From: Druceiella hillmani
Taxonomy: Eukaryota > Arthropoda > Insecta > Lepidoptera > Hepialidae
Length of the DNA stretch: 64,000 nucleotides
Assembly: GCA_039881145.1 (NCBI GenBank)
Contig: JAYKKI010000023.1
Location: forward strand, 9,605,001-9,669,000
Direction: 5' to 3'
Shown: piece after piece, positions 45,991 through 57,188 of the stretch
How the letters are laid out: each line of letters begins with the position of its first letter
Numbering within the stretch: position 1 is the first letter of the stretch
The notes under the pieces: model-generated
What the model was told of the DNA's origin: nothing
Databases searched by the model: none
The model's input: the letters and a program-made list of their open reading frames with translations, nothing else
Program-made: the position numbers and the translations under genes

Positions 45991-48445
45991 TAAAATTTCA
46001 GCAACTTTTTGTTCTTATCAAATATTCTTTAAGAGAACTTGAAATTTAATTATTAGATGCTCTCTCTGTAAGAAACGACTGTGCGGTCTTATGAACTGAC
46101 GAATATAATCATCGAGATTAAGAAGCAGCGATTCGTTTTAAAATTTCAACTAACTAACTTATATCCCATAAGTTAAGCAACTTATAATTTAGTTCAAATT
46201 TTAAAACTAGCCTGGTTAAGGGTACTATTAGTTGCAAACATTAGGGGAAAAAAATTCCATCGCCTTAATCAAAAATCTATATGAGCGGAAAAAATCTAAC
46301 ATACAACAATCTAACAAAATAGCAAAAATCAAATACTGTAAGACTTATTTGAAGATAATGAGAATGATCGTTCACTACAAATAATTCCTGAGGAAGGGAG
46401 GGTATTACAATATTCATACCACGGCCAATAGGTTATGTTCACAAATTATCATATATTTATCGGAGACAAACAAGGGTATCGAAGATAATAATAAGAAAAA
46501 TGAATTTCTACCCAATGTTTGAAAAAGAAAATGCGCAACGTTCTTGAAACTTGAAAGAATGGAAGTTGAGAACAAAAGAATTAGGGAAAAAGAATGTAAG
46601 GTATGGTCTTCTATAAAAGTATCTGTTCTCAACGGTTTCATGAAGAGGACAATAAATCCTGATAATAAAAGCAAGTAGATCGTAAAGATTCAACCGGTCT
46701 ATTGTTCTACCATGAATTTTGAGTATTTTTAGATAAATACGACAGCAAGAGTGAAATAAAAAACGACACTATTTTAACTATTATCTCCCATCGTTTTTGC
46801 TTTTTACGATGTTTGTTTGGCACTTACCTAATAATTTTATAACCGGTTATAAAAGTTGCGTGCGCCTTTTTTTATAGTTTTAAAATTACAATGGGACTTG
46901 CGTAACACTAGTTGCAGATAGGAGTACTGATTTCATTGTGTGCTCAGTAATAATTGTCATTTTGTGTGTGAAACAAGCGGCATCTGAATTGCGCATTTGT
47001 TTGTTCATAATAGGGGCCGTTAAAGAGATTAGTACTTTGAGGAAAGCATTGAGAAACACAAAGTCAACATATAGAAGATTCTTTATTCTACGCTGTTCTG
47101 ATCACAATAATATCACGAAATCGATTTGTTTATCTCACTGCGCTGTCCCATAGAAACATTACCCATATATATTATGCTCGTTGGATTCTGGTTGACCAGG
47201 ATATATTTTCGTTTTGTAAAGTTTTTAAATGGCGTCCCCATGGATACATTAATTTCCATTGTTTGCTGATGTTCATGCTTGTGCGCTACGCATTGGAAGT
47301 GTTAATGCTGAATTGTGAACATTATCCAAGTCTAAGAAAGATATACGGTAGATACCTTCCGACTCGACTTTTTTTTGTAGTTTTATGAAGCCGTTGGTCA
47401 ATAGTATCGTCACTTTACAAAGAGTTGTACCCGACCATGTCTACGCTGTTTAAGATCAAATTAGTAGAAATACGATAGGCATAACGCTTGACTGGCCATA
47501 TGTAGCGTGTTTTTCAACTCTGTAACTATAAAAAGGTGATAAAAATCACACAGTCATTGAGACCATCTCTCTTCAGGTGCTCTAATTACGGAAACCGTGT
47601 GGATTAAACTCGCAGAGTAAACTCGGCAGTAAGAAGCTACATTTGTTATTCTGTTCATGTTCCGATTGTTGCGTAGAAGTATACAAATATGGCGTGTGGT
47701 TGTGCGTTGAAATATTTTTTTCGCTTTGTAATAAATAAATACCACACGAAATTTTGTTAGCGCGTAAAACGTCTAAGTTTTATTAATTGACCGTCAATGT
47801 AAAAAGTCGGTTCCATTTATAATTTTTTTTTAATAAATGGATTCGTTTTATGCAAGCCTACTTACCTTCAGCCAGTTCGATGATGTATTTGATTCATTGG
47901 TTTAATGATTTATTTTTTATCGATTAATTTGATTGAATATACGAATTTGATATCTCGATGAAGACAATCCATTCTTGTGTAGAGTTACTGTAACCTCAAT
48001 CTGATTGGGGTATTAAGGGCTTGTATACCGCCAGTTGAAGAAAAAATTTTTGCATTTGGAATTGTTTTTATAAGTAAATAAGCTTGTGACAAATTAAAAA
48101 TATGAATGGAGTTTGATTTAATACGCCCTGATTGAAATTGTTTTCTTATATTTACCTATTAGTGATCACAGTATCAACACAATGTATCAGATTCTAGTGC
48201 ACTCTGGTTGATGCATTCTTGGAACGTTTAGATATAAATAATGCACGTAGCACATTTTTTTCAGCGCGAAGAGAAGATTACTTTTCTACATACATTTATT
48301 TCACAACTGAACCAATTTCAATAAAACCTTCAATTTCTGAAAGTATAATAAGCAAACATATTATTATGAATAATTGACAAACAACCACGACGGCCGTCTC
48401 CGACAAAGCCGAATCACGATTGCTAACATTCCCACAAAAAGTATT
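45991..48445. other. No gene seen, long spacer
   Basis: Short frames on both strands (60-86 codons) show AT-biased composition and no motif. A slightly GC-richer part at 47180-47480 could hide a small exon, but I cannot support one. Confidence 0.45.
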
Positions 48446-48446
48446 A

Positions 48447-48511
<65 letters not shown>
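48446..48511. repeat. (TA)n(TG)n microsatellite
   Basis: About 20 TA units followed by 10 TG units. Several overlapping 'ORFs' of Ile/Tyr and Cys/Val repeats arise from it. Confidence 0.95.
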
Positions 48512-48604
48512 AAACTATTGGCCAGAAATGCATTACAGAAGGAAGTACACTTGCGAAAATCACGAAAAGAATGTTTTCGTAGTCTGTCCATTTAAGAGTA
48601 TGTA

Positions 48605-48828
48605 CGTAGTCAGTGAAAGAAATAACTAGAAGTTGACATTCCACATAGTCAGCGAGAAAAGTAACTTCAAGTTGAGACTTCACATAGTCAGTGAGAGAAA
48701 TAACTAGAAGTTGACATTTCACGTAGTCAACGAGAGAAATAACTAGAATTTACATTTGACGTAGTCAGCGAGAGAAATAACCAGAAGTTGACTTTTCACA
48801 TAGTCAGTGAGAGAAATAATTTGAAGTC
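48605..48828. repeat. Tandem repeat, about 41 bp x 5-6
   Basis: Units of ACATAGTCAGYGAGAGAAAT followed by AACTAGAAGTTGACATTTC recur five to six times with small changes. It lies about 100 bp after the microsatellite and just before a family B copy. Confidence 0.93.
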
Positions 48829-48854
48829 TAGAAAATATCTATAATACCTGCCAT

Positions 48855-49200
48855 TTTGGTTTTAGGGTTCCATAGCAAAATGGCCAAAACGGCACCCTTT
48901 TAGATTCATCCTATTCGTCCGACCATTACACCTTGTACAGTTTACTACTAAAGTTTTAGCCCGAATTGCTTTACATTTTACAAGCCGATGCTTCCTATTA
49001 CGATCTGAATACATGCTGTAAAGTCTTAAAAGTTAGAAAAACTTAAAGAAAATATTTTTATTCTATCTCCTCTCTGTACTTGTAAAATGGGAGTGATTTT
49101 TTTCGCACACCTTTGCGTGGAGTACCATTACAAAGTTTTTAAAAAGGGTTCTACTTAACAATTTTTTATTTCAAAATGACAAAGTCATAGTCGTTGTTCT
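48855..49200 (+). repeat. Dispersed repeat family B copy
   Basis: Begins TTTTAGGGTTCCATAGCAAA, ATGGCCAAAACGGCACCC and TTTTAGATTCATC, the best-preserved family B 5' end in the window. It continues with an ATTACGATCTGAATACATG block and a TGGGAGTGATTTTTTTCGC block, then fades. The 3' end is missing or diverged. Confidence 0.75.
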
Positions 49201-49390
49201 CCTACCTGAGTATAAAATGCAACCAAAGACAACAGCAAAGGGTTATCGGTATAATTATTGCATTTTACGAAATAAATTAACCTTGCTCTAGAGACAAAGA
49301 GCCGTAGCCAACTGTGCCTGAGACGCCCAAGATGGAGTTAGTGGATAAACAATGAATATATCAAATGTAAAATTTTTTTGAGTAGGGTGT

Positions 49391-49436
49391 TTTCGAAGGA
49401 AATGTTCGTGGATAAGCACGAATATTTCCTTCGAAA
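49391..49436. repeat. Hairpin, 20-bp arms
   Basis: TTTCGAAGGAAATGTTCGTG (49391-49410) is mirrored at 49417-49436 with a single mismatch, loop GATAAG. No flanking element ends were identified. Confidence 0.93.
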
Positions 49437-51019
49437 CTCGGTATCAGACTCAGTAGTTGGGTTTGTATGTTTGGCTTATAAAGTACATATGTATATAACT
49501 AGGTACATACAAAATGACATACAATAAAATGTACATACAATAAAATCGAACAAAATGAAGGGAGCATCCAAATGATTTTTTTGTATTCAGTAGATCCGAA
49601 TGATTTTTTTGGTTTTTGACAGTGCTCAATAGAAAAATTTGTGGGCTTAGAAAAGAAAATTCGTTCCACCAGAAAATGCTACCGAAAAGTTAAAACGAAT
49701 GTCCTACAAAAGTAGAGAAAAATTGATTATATTGGAACCGGATAAATTGCAGGCTCTTTGTATTAGTTTGTGCTATAATTTTTAGTTATGATTAGAAAAA
49801 AATAATTCTGGAGGAAAAGGTAAAAAAATATTTTTTTCCTATATACACTAGAAAGTTACTGGCAGCCTGCGCGCGTGCAGTATTAGGAAGATTAATGCCG
49901 CGTTAATACCGTTGCTAAGGGTCTGACAACTCAGATTTTAGAGGTTACTCTTTGTCATACCTCGGATAATTTTTCCACTCTCAATGTGAAGTCGTCTAAC
50001 CATGTTTGAAATATAATACAAGGTAAATGGGTTTAGAATTAAATTGTGACTATATCACATTTTTCCTAGTGTGATTCACAAGTTTGGTGAAAGGTTTCTT
50101 TTGCAGAATTGTTGCTAGATCCCTTGTCTTTATTTGAATACACATGTCAGTAAAGGTTTGATGTGTTATGTGAGACCGATTTTGGGCTACCATAAATAAT
50201 GACTTGGTGACAGAGTTTCGCCAAGTGAGACGGAATGGCAATCAGCCTTCATTGTCCCGTTCTCTTTTTATTCGGAAACACGTCAAACGCTGCGCAAGTC
50301 CACGGACCATAGAAGCGCCGCCTCTATTCAGAAATGTTCAGTTTATTTAAAATAAAAAGAAAGTTTCGCGCCGGCCCGCTAAGCGACAAAATTGCAATGC
50401 GATCGTTATCAATAGAATGCGAATTTTTGTGTCGTTTGAGTGAAATTTAACGTCTGAAACTAAGTAGCTGTTTTTTTCTTCTGTTTCTTTTGTTGTCATT
50501 CTTTCTTTTGTAGCTTTGTAGAACTTTAAATGTAAAATGCATTATGTTTTGACGTCTCACTTAGAAGAGGCAAGCAAATAGATTCTATATAACAATATTT
50601 GGAGAGTTATAAATTCAAAATAATATCTATATACAAAGACAGTTATCCAGAATGAACATCGACCTCGAAAATCATTTCCGAAAAAAGATCGAAGAATATC
50701 TAAATGTTTTTGTATAAATTAAAGAAAGTATTTTTACTAAACTGGAATTTGACGTAAATTATAATTAACTAACCTAACCGAAATCGAACGGTTGTACCCG
50801 CCCGATTTCGGTTAGGACGACGGCACTTATCTCTGATAGAATGAGATCATTCCAAACCCTTCTACAAATAATGTTAAACTTTCTGCGTGTAGAGTAAAAC
50901 ATAAAATATACATGTTACTCCATTTATCAGCATTGAAATGTTATACATATTTATTTTCGAGTAAAAATATATAATCACTGAATTTCGTCCTACAGTAATT
51001 ATGCTATCTCTTAAGTTGA
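49437..51019. other. No gene seen
   Basis: A CpG-richer stretch at 50275-50430 (CGCGCCGGCCCGCTAAGCGA) could be regulatory but has no frame or known motif set. An inverted repeat with 14-bp arms (CCTAACCGAAATCG at 50773-50786, mirrored at 50803-50816) lies downstream. Confidence 0.45.
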
Positions 51020-51205
51020 AAATATGTGTAAATCTGAACCATGAGTTATGTTTACATAAAGTTTCATATATATCTGCCTAGGCGTTAAGTGTGATTGAGT
51101 AACAAACATCTAAATACCTGCCTTTGGTAGCGATTCCTTGCTTCGCTGTGGACTTATTAAACAACAAACAAACACACTTTCGCATTCATAATATTAGTTA
51201 GGATA
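51020..51205 (+). repeat. 3' tail of a non-LTR-type retroelement
   Basis: It contains AAAGTTTCATATATATCTGC, GATTGAGTAACAAACATC, and ends ACACACTTTCGCATTCATAA, TATTAGTTAGGAT. This terminal arrangement is, in my memory, the common 3' end of RTE/CR1-like elements and their derived SINEs in insects. No ORF remains here. Confidence 0.6.
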
Positions 51206-51256
51206 AAATAGTCAAAACGATAGTGCGTGGACAAAGTCCAGGGCTTTTGGAAAATT

Positions 51257-51690
51257 GATGCCACAGAGAGGTATGCAATTAATTATAAACGCTTATCTGA
51301 TTAAAATTCCCAGTTTTATAATCTTTGAATAAACTCTCAAACGATTCACACGGTTTTCTTTTTTGTTGCACAGTTACGTATTTTTATTGCGTCTTATATT
51401 TTAGCAAGCAATAAAAGAGCACATAGAAGTTCCATAATTATATCCTAAGTAGATTTATTAAAACTGATGAAATGGAAATGGATGCCACAGAGAGGTATGC
51501 AATTAATTGTAAATGCTTATATGATTAAAATTCCCAGTTTTATAATCTTTGAGTAAACCCTCGACCGACACGGTTTTATTTTCTGTTGCACAGTTACGTA
51601 TTTTTATTGCATCTTATATTTTAGCAAGCAATAAAGGGCACATGGAAGTTCCATAATTATTGTCCCAAGTAGATTTATTGAAGTTGTATT
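51257..51690. repeat. Tandem duplication, 224-bp unit x 2
   Basis: GATGCCACAGAGAGGTATGC begins each unit (51257 and 51481). CACAGTTACGTATTTTTATT, TCTTATATTTTAGCAAGCAA and AAGTTCCATAATTAT follow in both. About 90% identical by eye. Confidence 0.95.
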
Positions 51691-52370
51691 TTAAATAAAC
51701 CACTCCTGCCCCAACTTTGCCACATGAAAAGGATAGTCCATGTGCGATGGTAATGAGATAACCAGACTATATTTTTGAAAATAGAAAACATCGCCACTAA
51801 TTATTTCCGAGAGCTATGGTAATGGAAGGTCAGAAAAGAGGAGAAAATCTTTTGCCACCATTTTCACCCAAGAACAATGGTAACGAAAGATCATACAATA
51901 TGAAATACCCTTCAATAGACTGAACGTCTGCCAGTTAAGTAATGTATTTTTAAGTCAATTTCTAAACTTATTTTCTCGTTTATATAATAATGTCATTACG
52001 AAATATATTTTTAATATTTTATTTATGTTACAATTCGTTCGAAAGGCGTTGAGTTGATGTTAAAACTTTATCAGGGATCAAAACCCCGTGTACCAAATCT
52101 TGTCCATATATATTCTCTGTAATACATTATACCATTTATTAAATACTATTTAATGTCAATGAATAGATTAAATTTTATATCTTTCTAACTATATACCCCG
52201 CATTACGCTTGATTTGTACGATATAAGGTGACACATACGGCTTTGGCATACACCCATGACAATATGAAAACTAACCTCGAAATATTTTTCAAGAAAATTG
52301 AAGTTACAAAAAATATTATCATTTTTACTTTTATAACGAAATAATTGGAGTATGTTATTGCCTTTTATTA
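51691..52370. other. No gene seen
   Basis: AT-rich spacer. An 'agagctatggtaatgg' / 'agaacaatggtaacg' pair of similar segments lies at 51810-51895, perhaps an old tandem repeat. Confidence 0.45.
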
Positions 52371-52374
52371 GTAA

Positions 52375-52575
52375 TCAGCTATGCCCCACGGTTTCACTCC
52401 CGTGAAATTCGGAATATGAAAAGTTGTTAGATTTTTTTTCCTCGTATGTTGATCTTGGTGATAAACTGTTACCATACCAAATTTCATCAAAATCCATCCA
52501 GTAAATTCGCGTGATTGACGAACAAATTAATATACAGACAGACAAAAATTCCGAAAACAGGTTTTTTGTCTTCTA
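52375..52575 (+). repeat. Non-LTR-type retroelement tail fragment
   Basis: It contains CCCCACGGTTTCACTCCCGTG, ATACCAAATTTCATCAAAAT, CCATCCAGTAAATTCGCGTG and ACAGACAGACAAAAATTCC. That order is typical, from memory, of the 3' region of insect non-LTR elements and derived SINEs. Confidence 0.55.
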
Positions 52576-53059
52576 TTATCATTCTTTATGCTAAATCAAT
52601 TACTCTTTTTAAAATATTTTCCATCTGCTGAATTCACTCTGTTATTTTATTAATAGTATAGATGATTATGCATTTATTGACTTTCAATAAAAATTAACAT
52701 TCTCACCTCTCGTTAAGGTAATTTTTTGTCAAACTTATTGTGTTGCATAAAACATCTTTGGCTATACTAACGATATTATCTTTTCTATTAACTTTTTAAA
52801 ATTAACTCTGCCAGAAGTAGCATACATTTCAATCCAGATGAAATGTAACAGAGGGAACTTGGTCGCCCCCCATAGTGACTCACGGAAGTGTGCAGAATGA
52901 CGGTATAGTGTCATACCCCGTCATTCCTACTTATCTCTACATGGTGAGAAGGAAACAATCTCAACACGGTTGTATAGTTAGATACGAGGCGAAGAGATAA
53001 GGAAACGGCTAACAGTATTTGTTCATAACAAACTAGCATTTGTTCACAATTTTGTCTGC
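52576..53059. other. No gene seen
   Basis: A hairpin with 9-bp arms (GAATGACGG at 52897 onward with CCGTCATTC) lies in a GC-richer patch at 52850-52990. No frame. Confidence 0.45.
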
Positions 53060-53310
53060 GTGATAATGATTATTTATAGCGCCATCTATTACGCTCCTAA
53101 ATTTGTTTTATAAAATAAAAATTACCGTCATTCAGTAAATTACAATCGTAGCTAAACAAAATCTGATACAACAACGCATTGTACAATACCTTTAGTGCCA
53201 TCTGTGAGCTCATTCCGTAAATTGTTTTATTAGTTATTCATTATTACCATGCGAGATGTATAATTACTCATGGCGCCGTCTGTTGGAAAATTGTTTAACG
53301 ATTTGGGAAC
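53060..53310. repeat. Degenerate tandem repeat, about 115 bp, GCCATCT motif
   Basis: Three units start with AGCGCCATCTATTACGC, AGTGCCATCTGTGAGC and TGGCGCCGTCTGTTGG, each followed in the first two by a 'taaattTGTTTTAT' like segment. Related AGATGGCG segments lie elsewhere (about 10121). Confidence 0.65.
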
Positions 53311-53359
53311 CAAGTTTATTACCACGCTAAATCGTTATTTTATTGAACTACATGACCAT

Positions 53360-53606
53360 AAAATTGTATCTTAACTAGTACTCTGAAAAATAGTTGATGG
53401 GTAGTGTGTATCTCAAGAGGTATTACTCATTATCACGAGGCCTCAGCGCAATGTTATATATTATCCCTCTTAAAAATATTGAAACGAAAATTTGGGGGGG
53501 GGGGAGAAAACTGTATCCTAACTAGTACTTTGAAAACAGTTGATGTATAGTGTGTACCTCAAGATGTATTACACATTTTCATGAGGTCCCAGTCTAATGT
53601 TATATA
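53360..53606. repeat. Tandem duplication, about 147-bp unit x 2
   Basis: The units share TAACTAGTACT, CTGAAAA-AGTTGATG, TAGTGTGTAYCTCAAGA, TATTACNCATT and AATGTTATATATT at offset 147. A G run of about 12 bases (53493-53504) sits between them. Confidence 0.9.
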
Positions 53607-53609
53607 TTG

Positions 53610-53611
<2 letters not shown>

Positions 53612-53676
<65 letters not shown>
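53612..53676. repeat. (TA)n microsatellite
   Basis: About 32 TA units directly after the 147-bp duplication. Confidence 0.95.
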
Positions 53677-53679
<3 letters not shown>

Positions 53680-53699
53680 GAAATTCTTTTAATTCCATA

Positions 53700-54110
53700 T
53701 ATAGTGAGGGATTATTATTTGAAAAAGTTAATAACAACGCTTCAAAAATATTTTTTTCATAATTTTCGATAATTTATCTTCCGAGATATATTGGAAAATA
53801 TCCAAAAAAATATGTCTCCCTTCTTATTTTCGAAGTGATGCCACCTAAAATATTAATTCATTAAAAAAGTACAATTTTACATGTCTACGCTAAAGTTGCA
53901 TGAAAACTAGCTATTATCCTTGATCTTATAATTTTTGAAATATGCATCGAGGGTTAACGCCTGTGCAATATATATTAGGCAATATACTTATATTGTGAAA
54001 AATTGATATTTTTAAATAGTTGAATGGAAATACTATGTACCCTTAAATACTTATAAGTGCCTAAATTTGTACGAAACCGCGAAAGTGCGAGTTCTACTCA
54101 ACAGTTTTTT
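53700..54110 (+). repeat. Family A repeat, 3' two thirds
   Basis: The 3' half is clear: CGCCTGTGCAATATATATTAG, TTGTGAAAAATTGATATTT, TACTATGTACCCTTAAATAC, TTGTACGAAACCGCGAAAG, 'tgcgagttctactcaacagtttttttt'. The start is diverged and the GTCTGTC section is missing. Confidence 0.7.
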
Positions 54111-54590
54111 TTTAATTTCTCCAGCCTTGATTTTTAATTTTCCCATAGCAAATGCAGTAAATCGATCAAATAAAACAAAAACAGTAACAATACAAATTTA
54201 AAAAAAATTGTCGTCTTAGACAAATTGTATGCAGTAACAGTTTAATTCAACTTTAGGTTATAATTTAATAAAAGTTTCAATGACATAAGTTATAAGTAAC
54301 TGGATGCTGGTACCCAGTACAGTTATCCTAGCTTATTTCAAATCGGCGTTGACAACTCAATGCAGAATGTAAGTAATAAGTAAGTTTGCCTTTGCTAGGA
54401 AACAAATTCTTTTATTGTCGAAAATAAACTCTGTGTGTAATCACTTCGTTTCCTTATATCCAATCACTACTTTCCTGGTCATAATCAGCAGCTCCACAAC
54501 CAGTGAATGTATATTGAACAGCTTTTTATTAGATATTTTTTTCGCATGTTGTTTTTATGGGGCCATTTGACTTTAGATATACCATTATTT
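54111..54590. other. No gene seen
   Basis: AT-rich spacer. Confidence 0.5.
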
Positions 54591-54705
54591 TACATAATCA
54601 CCATAATCATCTTGAAGAATCAAAGTACACGTTATATAAAGTTTTGTTAAAATCGGTCCACTAGTTAGGAGATTAGCATCTAATATCGGAGAAAATAAAC
54701 ATATT
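54591..54705 (+). repeat. Non-LTR-type retroelement tail fragment
   Basis: Contains ATAAAGTTTTGTTAAAATCG and GTCCACTAGTTAGGAGATTA, wording typical (from memory) of the 3' tails of insect non-LTR elements. Short and truncated. Confidence 0.45.
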
Positions 54706-55299
54706 TTCCTTCTTTATATAATACTCTGTAGATACACAGTAAGGTAGATTAAACATTTTGTTAACAACCTCTTTAAAATCATTAATACAATTGTCTACCT
54801 CTTTTATGTAAATATTTTAACATATAAGAATAGCGGCCTTTAATACTTTGTTAACGCATATTTAACAACAATATTTAACAAATTGTTTTATTTCCGTGAT
54901 TACCGTAAATTATAATCACGAACGTAAAATGTATCTCGCTATCGTCGTCGTGTGTAGTGATAAGCGCTTTGGCACTTAAGAGAGGCGTAAGAATGTGCAA
55001 CAAGCTCTCGAGTATTAAATGATAATACGAGGCATTATCAGATAATATAAATTTATTTTCGTTATCAAGGCCTCTCTTAAAAGCGATTTATACGGAAGGA
55101 TTGTAACTTAACAAACAAGGTATTTACTGTTCGTGTTCTTGGAATTTATCAATATGTATGTTTTTGATTTGGGTGGGACGTTTTAAATGCAAGCTGTTTT
55201 CCCTGTATTTGTATGTATGATCAGGCTGATGCTGATACTAAAAAGCGCATAGATGTGCGTTTTCTGCTTCTAAAAAAATATAACGATAAAATTTAAAAA
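54706..55299. other. No gene seen
   Basis: AT-rich spacer with a GC-richer part at 54920-55020. Confidence 0.45.
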
Positions 55300-55805
55300 A
55301 TCTAACGATCGTACGATGCCTGAGATATGTCCAAATGCATAGAAAATACCAACCACGTTGTAACGATTGTACGACACCTGAGATATAAGATATGTCCAAA
55401 TGCGTAGAAAATACCAACCACATTGTAACGATTGTACGACACCTGAGATATGAGATATGTGCAAATGCATAGAAAATACCAACTATATTGTAACGATTGT
55501 ACGGCACCTGAGATATTAAGATATGTCCAAATGCATAGAAAATACCAACCACATTGTAACGATTGTACGACACCTAAGATACGAGATATGTCCAAATGCA
55601 TAGACAATACCAACCACATTGTAATGATTGTACGACTCTTAAGATACGAGATATGTCCAAATGCATAGAAAATACCAACCACACAATAACGATTGTACGG
55701 CACCTGAGATATGAAGTATGTCCAAATGCATAGAAAATACCAACCACATTGTGACGATTGTACGACACCTGAGGTATGAAATATGTCCAAAAGCATAGAA
55801 AATAT
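55300..55805. repeat. Minisatellite, 65-bp unit x 8
   Basis: The block AACGATTGTACGACACCTGA, GATATGTCCAAATGCATAGA and AAATACCAACCACATTGT repeats about eight times with starts near 55303, 55362, 55427, 55492, 55558, 55623, 55688 and 55753 (offset 65 or 66). The unit holds no stop codon in several frames, so ORFs up to 164 codons arise on the minus strand. They only repeat the same peptide and are not a supported gene. Confidence 0.97.
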
Positions 55806-57150
55806 TATTTCAAATAATGTTGAACCTCCAATAAAGAACTTGCTTCTGTCAAGATCCCCAGCTTTTTATAGAGACGTACACACTTACGGACTGAATATTG
55901 TATTTCTTTTATTTATAAACACCAGTATATGAAGAAAAAAAACAATTAAAAAAACTACGCACATTACAAATGTTGCAATACATTGGCATATAAATTATTG
56001 GTGTATACAATGGGGGTTTATTATTCTATGAAAACATTTTCGATTATTTCTATAGGTGTTTTTTTTATTAATTGTTATTATCTACATTTATGCTTTTTTA
56101 TATTTTATATTTCTTCTACATCGAGACAGGTGGGCATCCGGAACTTGCAGAATGGTTATTTTTAAACGTTTGTAATCTTTTGTCGGATTTACATAATTGT
56201 TTTTATATCAGTTGGCGAGACCAATAAAACAAGAAAAGAGGAAATAAAAACATCAACGTTTTGATCTATTGAAAATCTACTCAATAGACTTTAGAGGTGA
56301 TGTTGCTAGCAACTTAAATTTATTATTTTTCCTGAAAATGGAATTTTCTTTAATATGAAAAGAAAAATTATAAAAGTATTCCACTTGAAAATGTCTTAAT
56401 CATAATACGAAAGAATAGCTTTTTAAGTGAAGTCTCTTATCACATTCTTTTCAGTTACAGAGTGAAGTCTTTTATCGCCCTTCGCATTCTTTATAATATC
56501 GACTTAATATCAATCAGATTACTACTAGGTTTAACAAGTTTTTTGATAATAATGATAAGCATTATCGCAACTAGGAAAATTAAAAATATTTAAAACCTTA
56601 CTCTCGGAGAAATGTTTATGTCGCTATCTCGTGTTTTAGGTTATAGGCAAAGTTTTTTGTTTCAAACGTTCAACATCTTACCCACTGATGCTTATCATAT
56701 ACCAAAATAAACCCGAAAAGAATATCCTGTCGTAACAAAAAGCATTCCTCACGGACATACTAATTATTAATGATTTTTAGATTCGATTTTTTTAAAGAAA
56801 GTTAAGAGCTAAATATAATCGCTTGGTTTTAGTATTTATTTTTTCATAATTCAATGGAGACTGTAATTCATTTGTATCGTTGTTTTGACTCTGAATATTG
56901 ACTATTTCCGTGGAATTGAATAGCACGACATGGCTCTTCCAAACCTTGAGGTTGATGTTTGGCAATTGTGAAAATTTGACAAAATGTTCATTGCGCCATG
57001 ATGGACGTGAACGCCTCAATGTGTAACCTAAGAAAACAAAAAAATATATAGCTGGCAGAATGAAAGAAAAACTTTAAAAGGTAAATGTAGAGTAAAATTG
57101 GTCTTATCGAGAGTTTCTTTTTATTACTTATATAGTCAAAAGAAGATATA
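55806..57150. other. No gene seen
   Basis: AT-rich spacer. Short frames have no recognised motif. Confidence 0.5.

Positions 57151-57153
<3 letters not shown>

Positions 57154-57184
<31 letters not shown>
57154..57184. repeat. (TA)n microsatellite
   Basis: About 14 TA units. Confidence 0.93.

Positions 57185-57188
<4 letters not shown>

Noticed and set aside
50773..50816. CCTAACC/GGTTAGG inverted repeat as an interstitial telomere (insect TTAGG) site
   Set aside because: There is only one unit per arm and no tandem TTAGG run.
55302..55796. 164-codon minus-strand ORF, the longest in the window
   Set aside because: It lies entirely in the 65-bp minisatellite and only repeats the unit translated in shifting frames.
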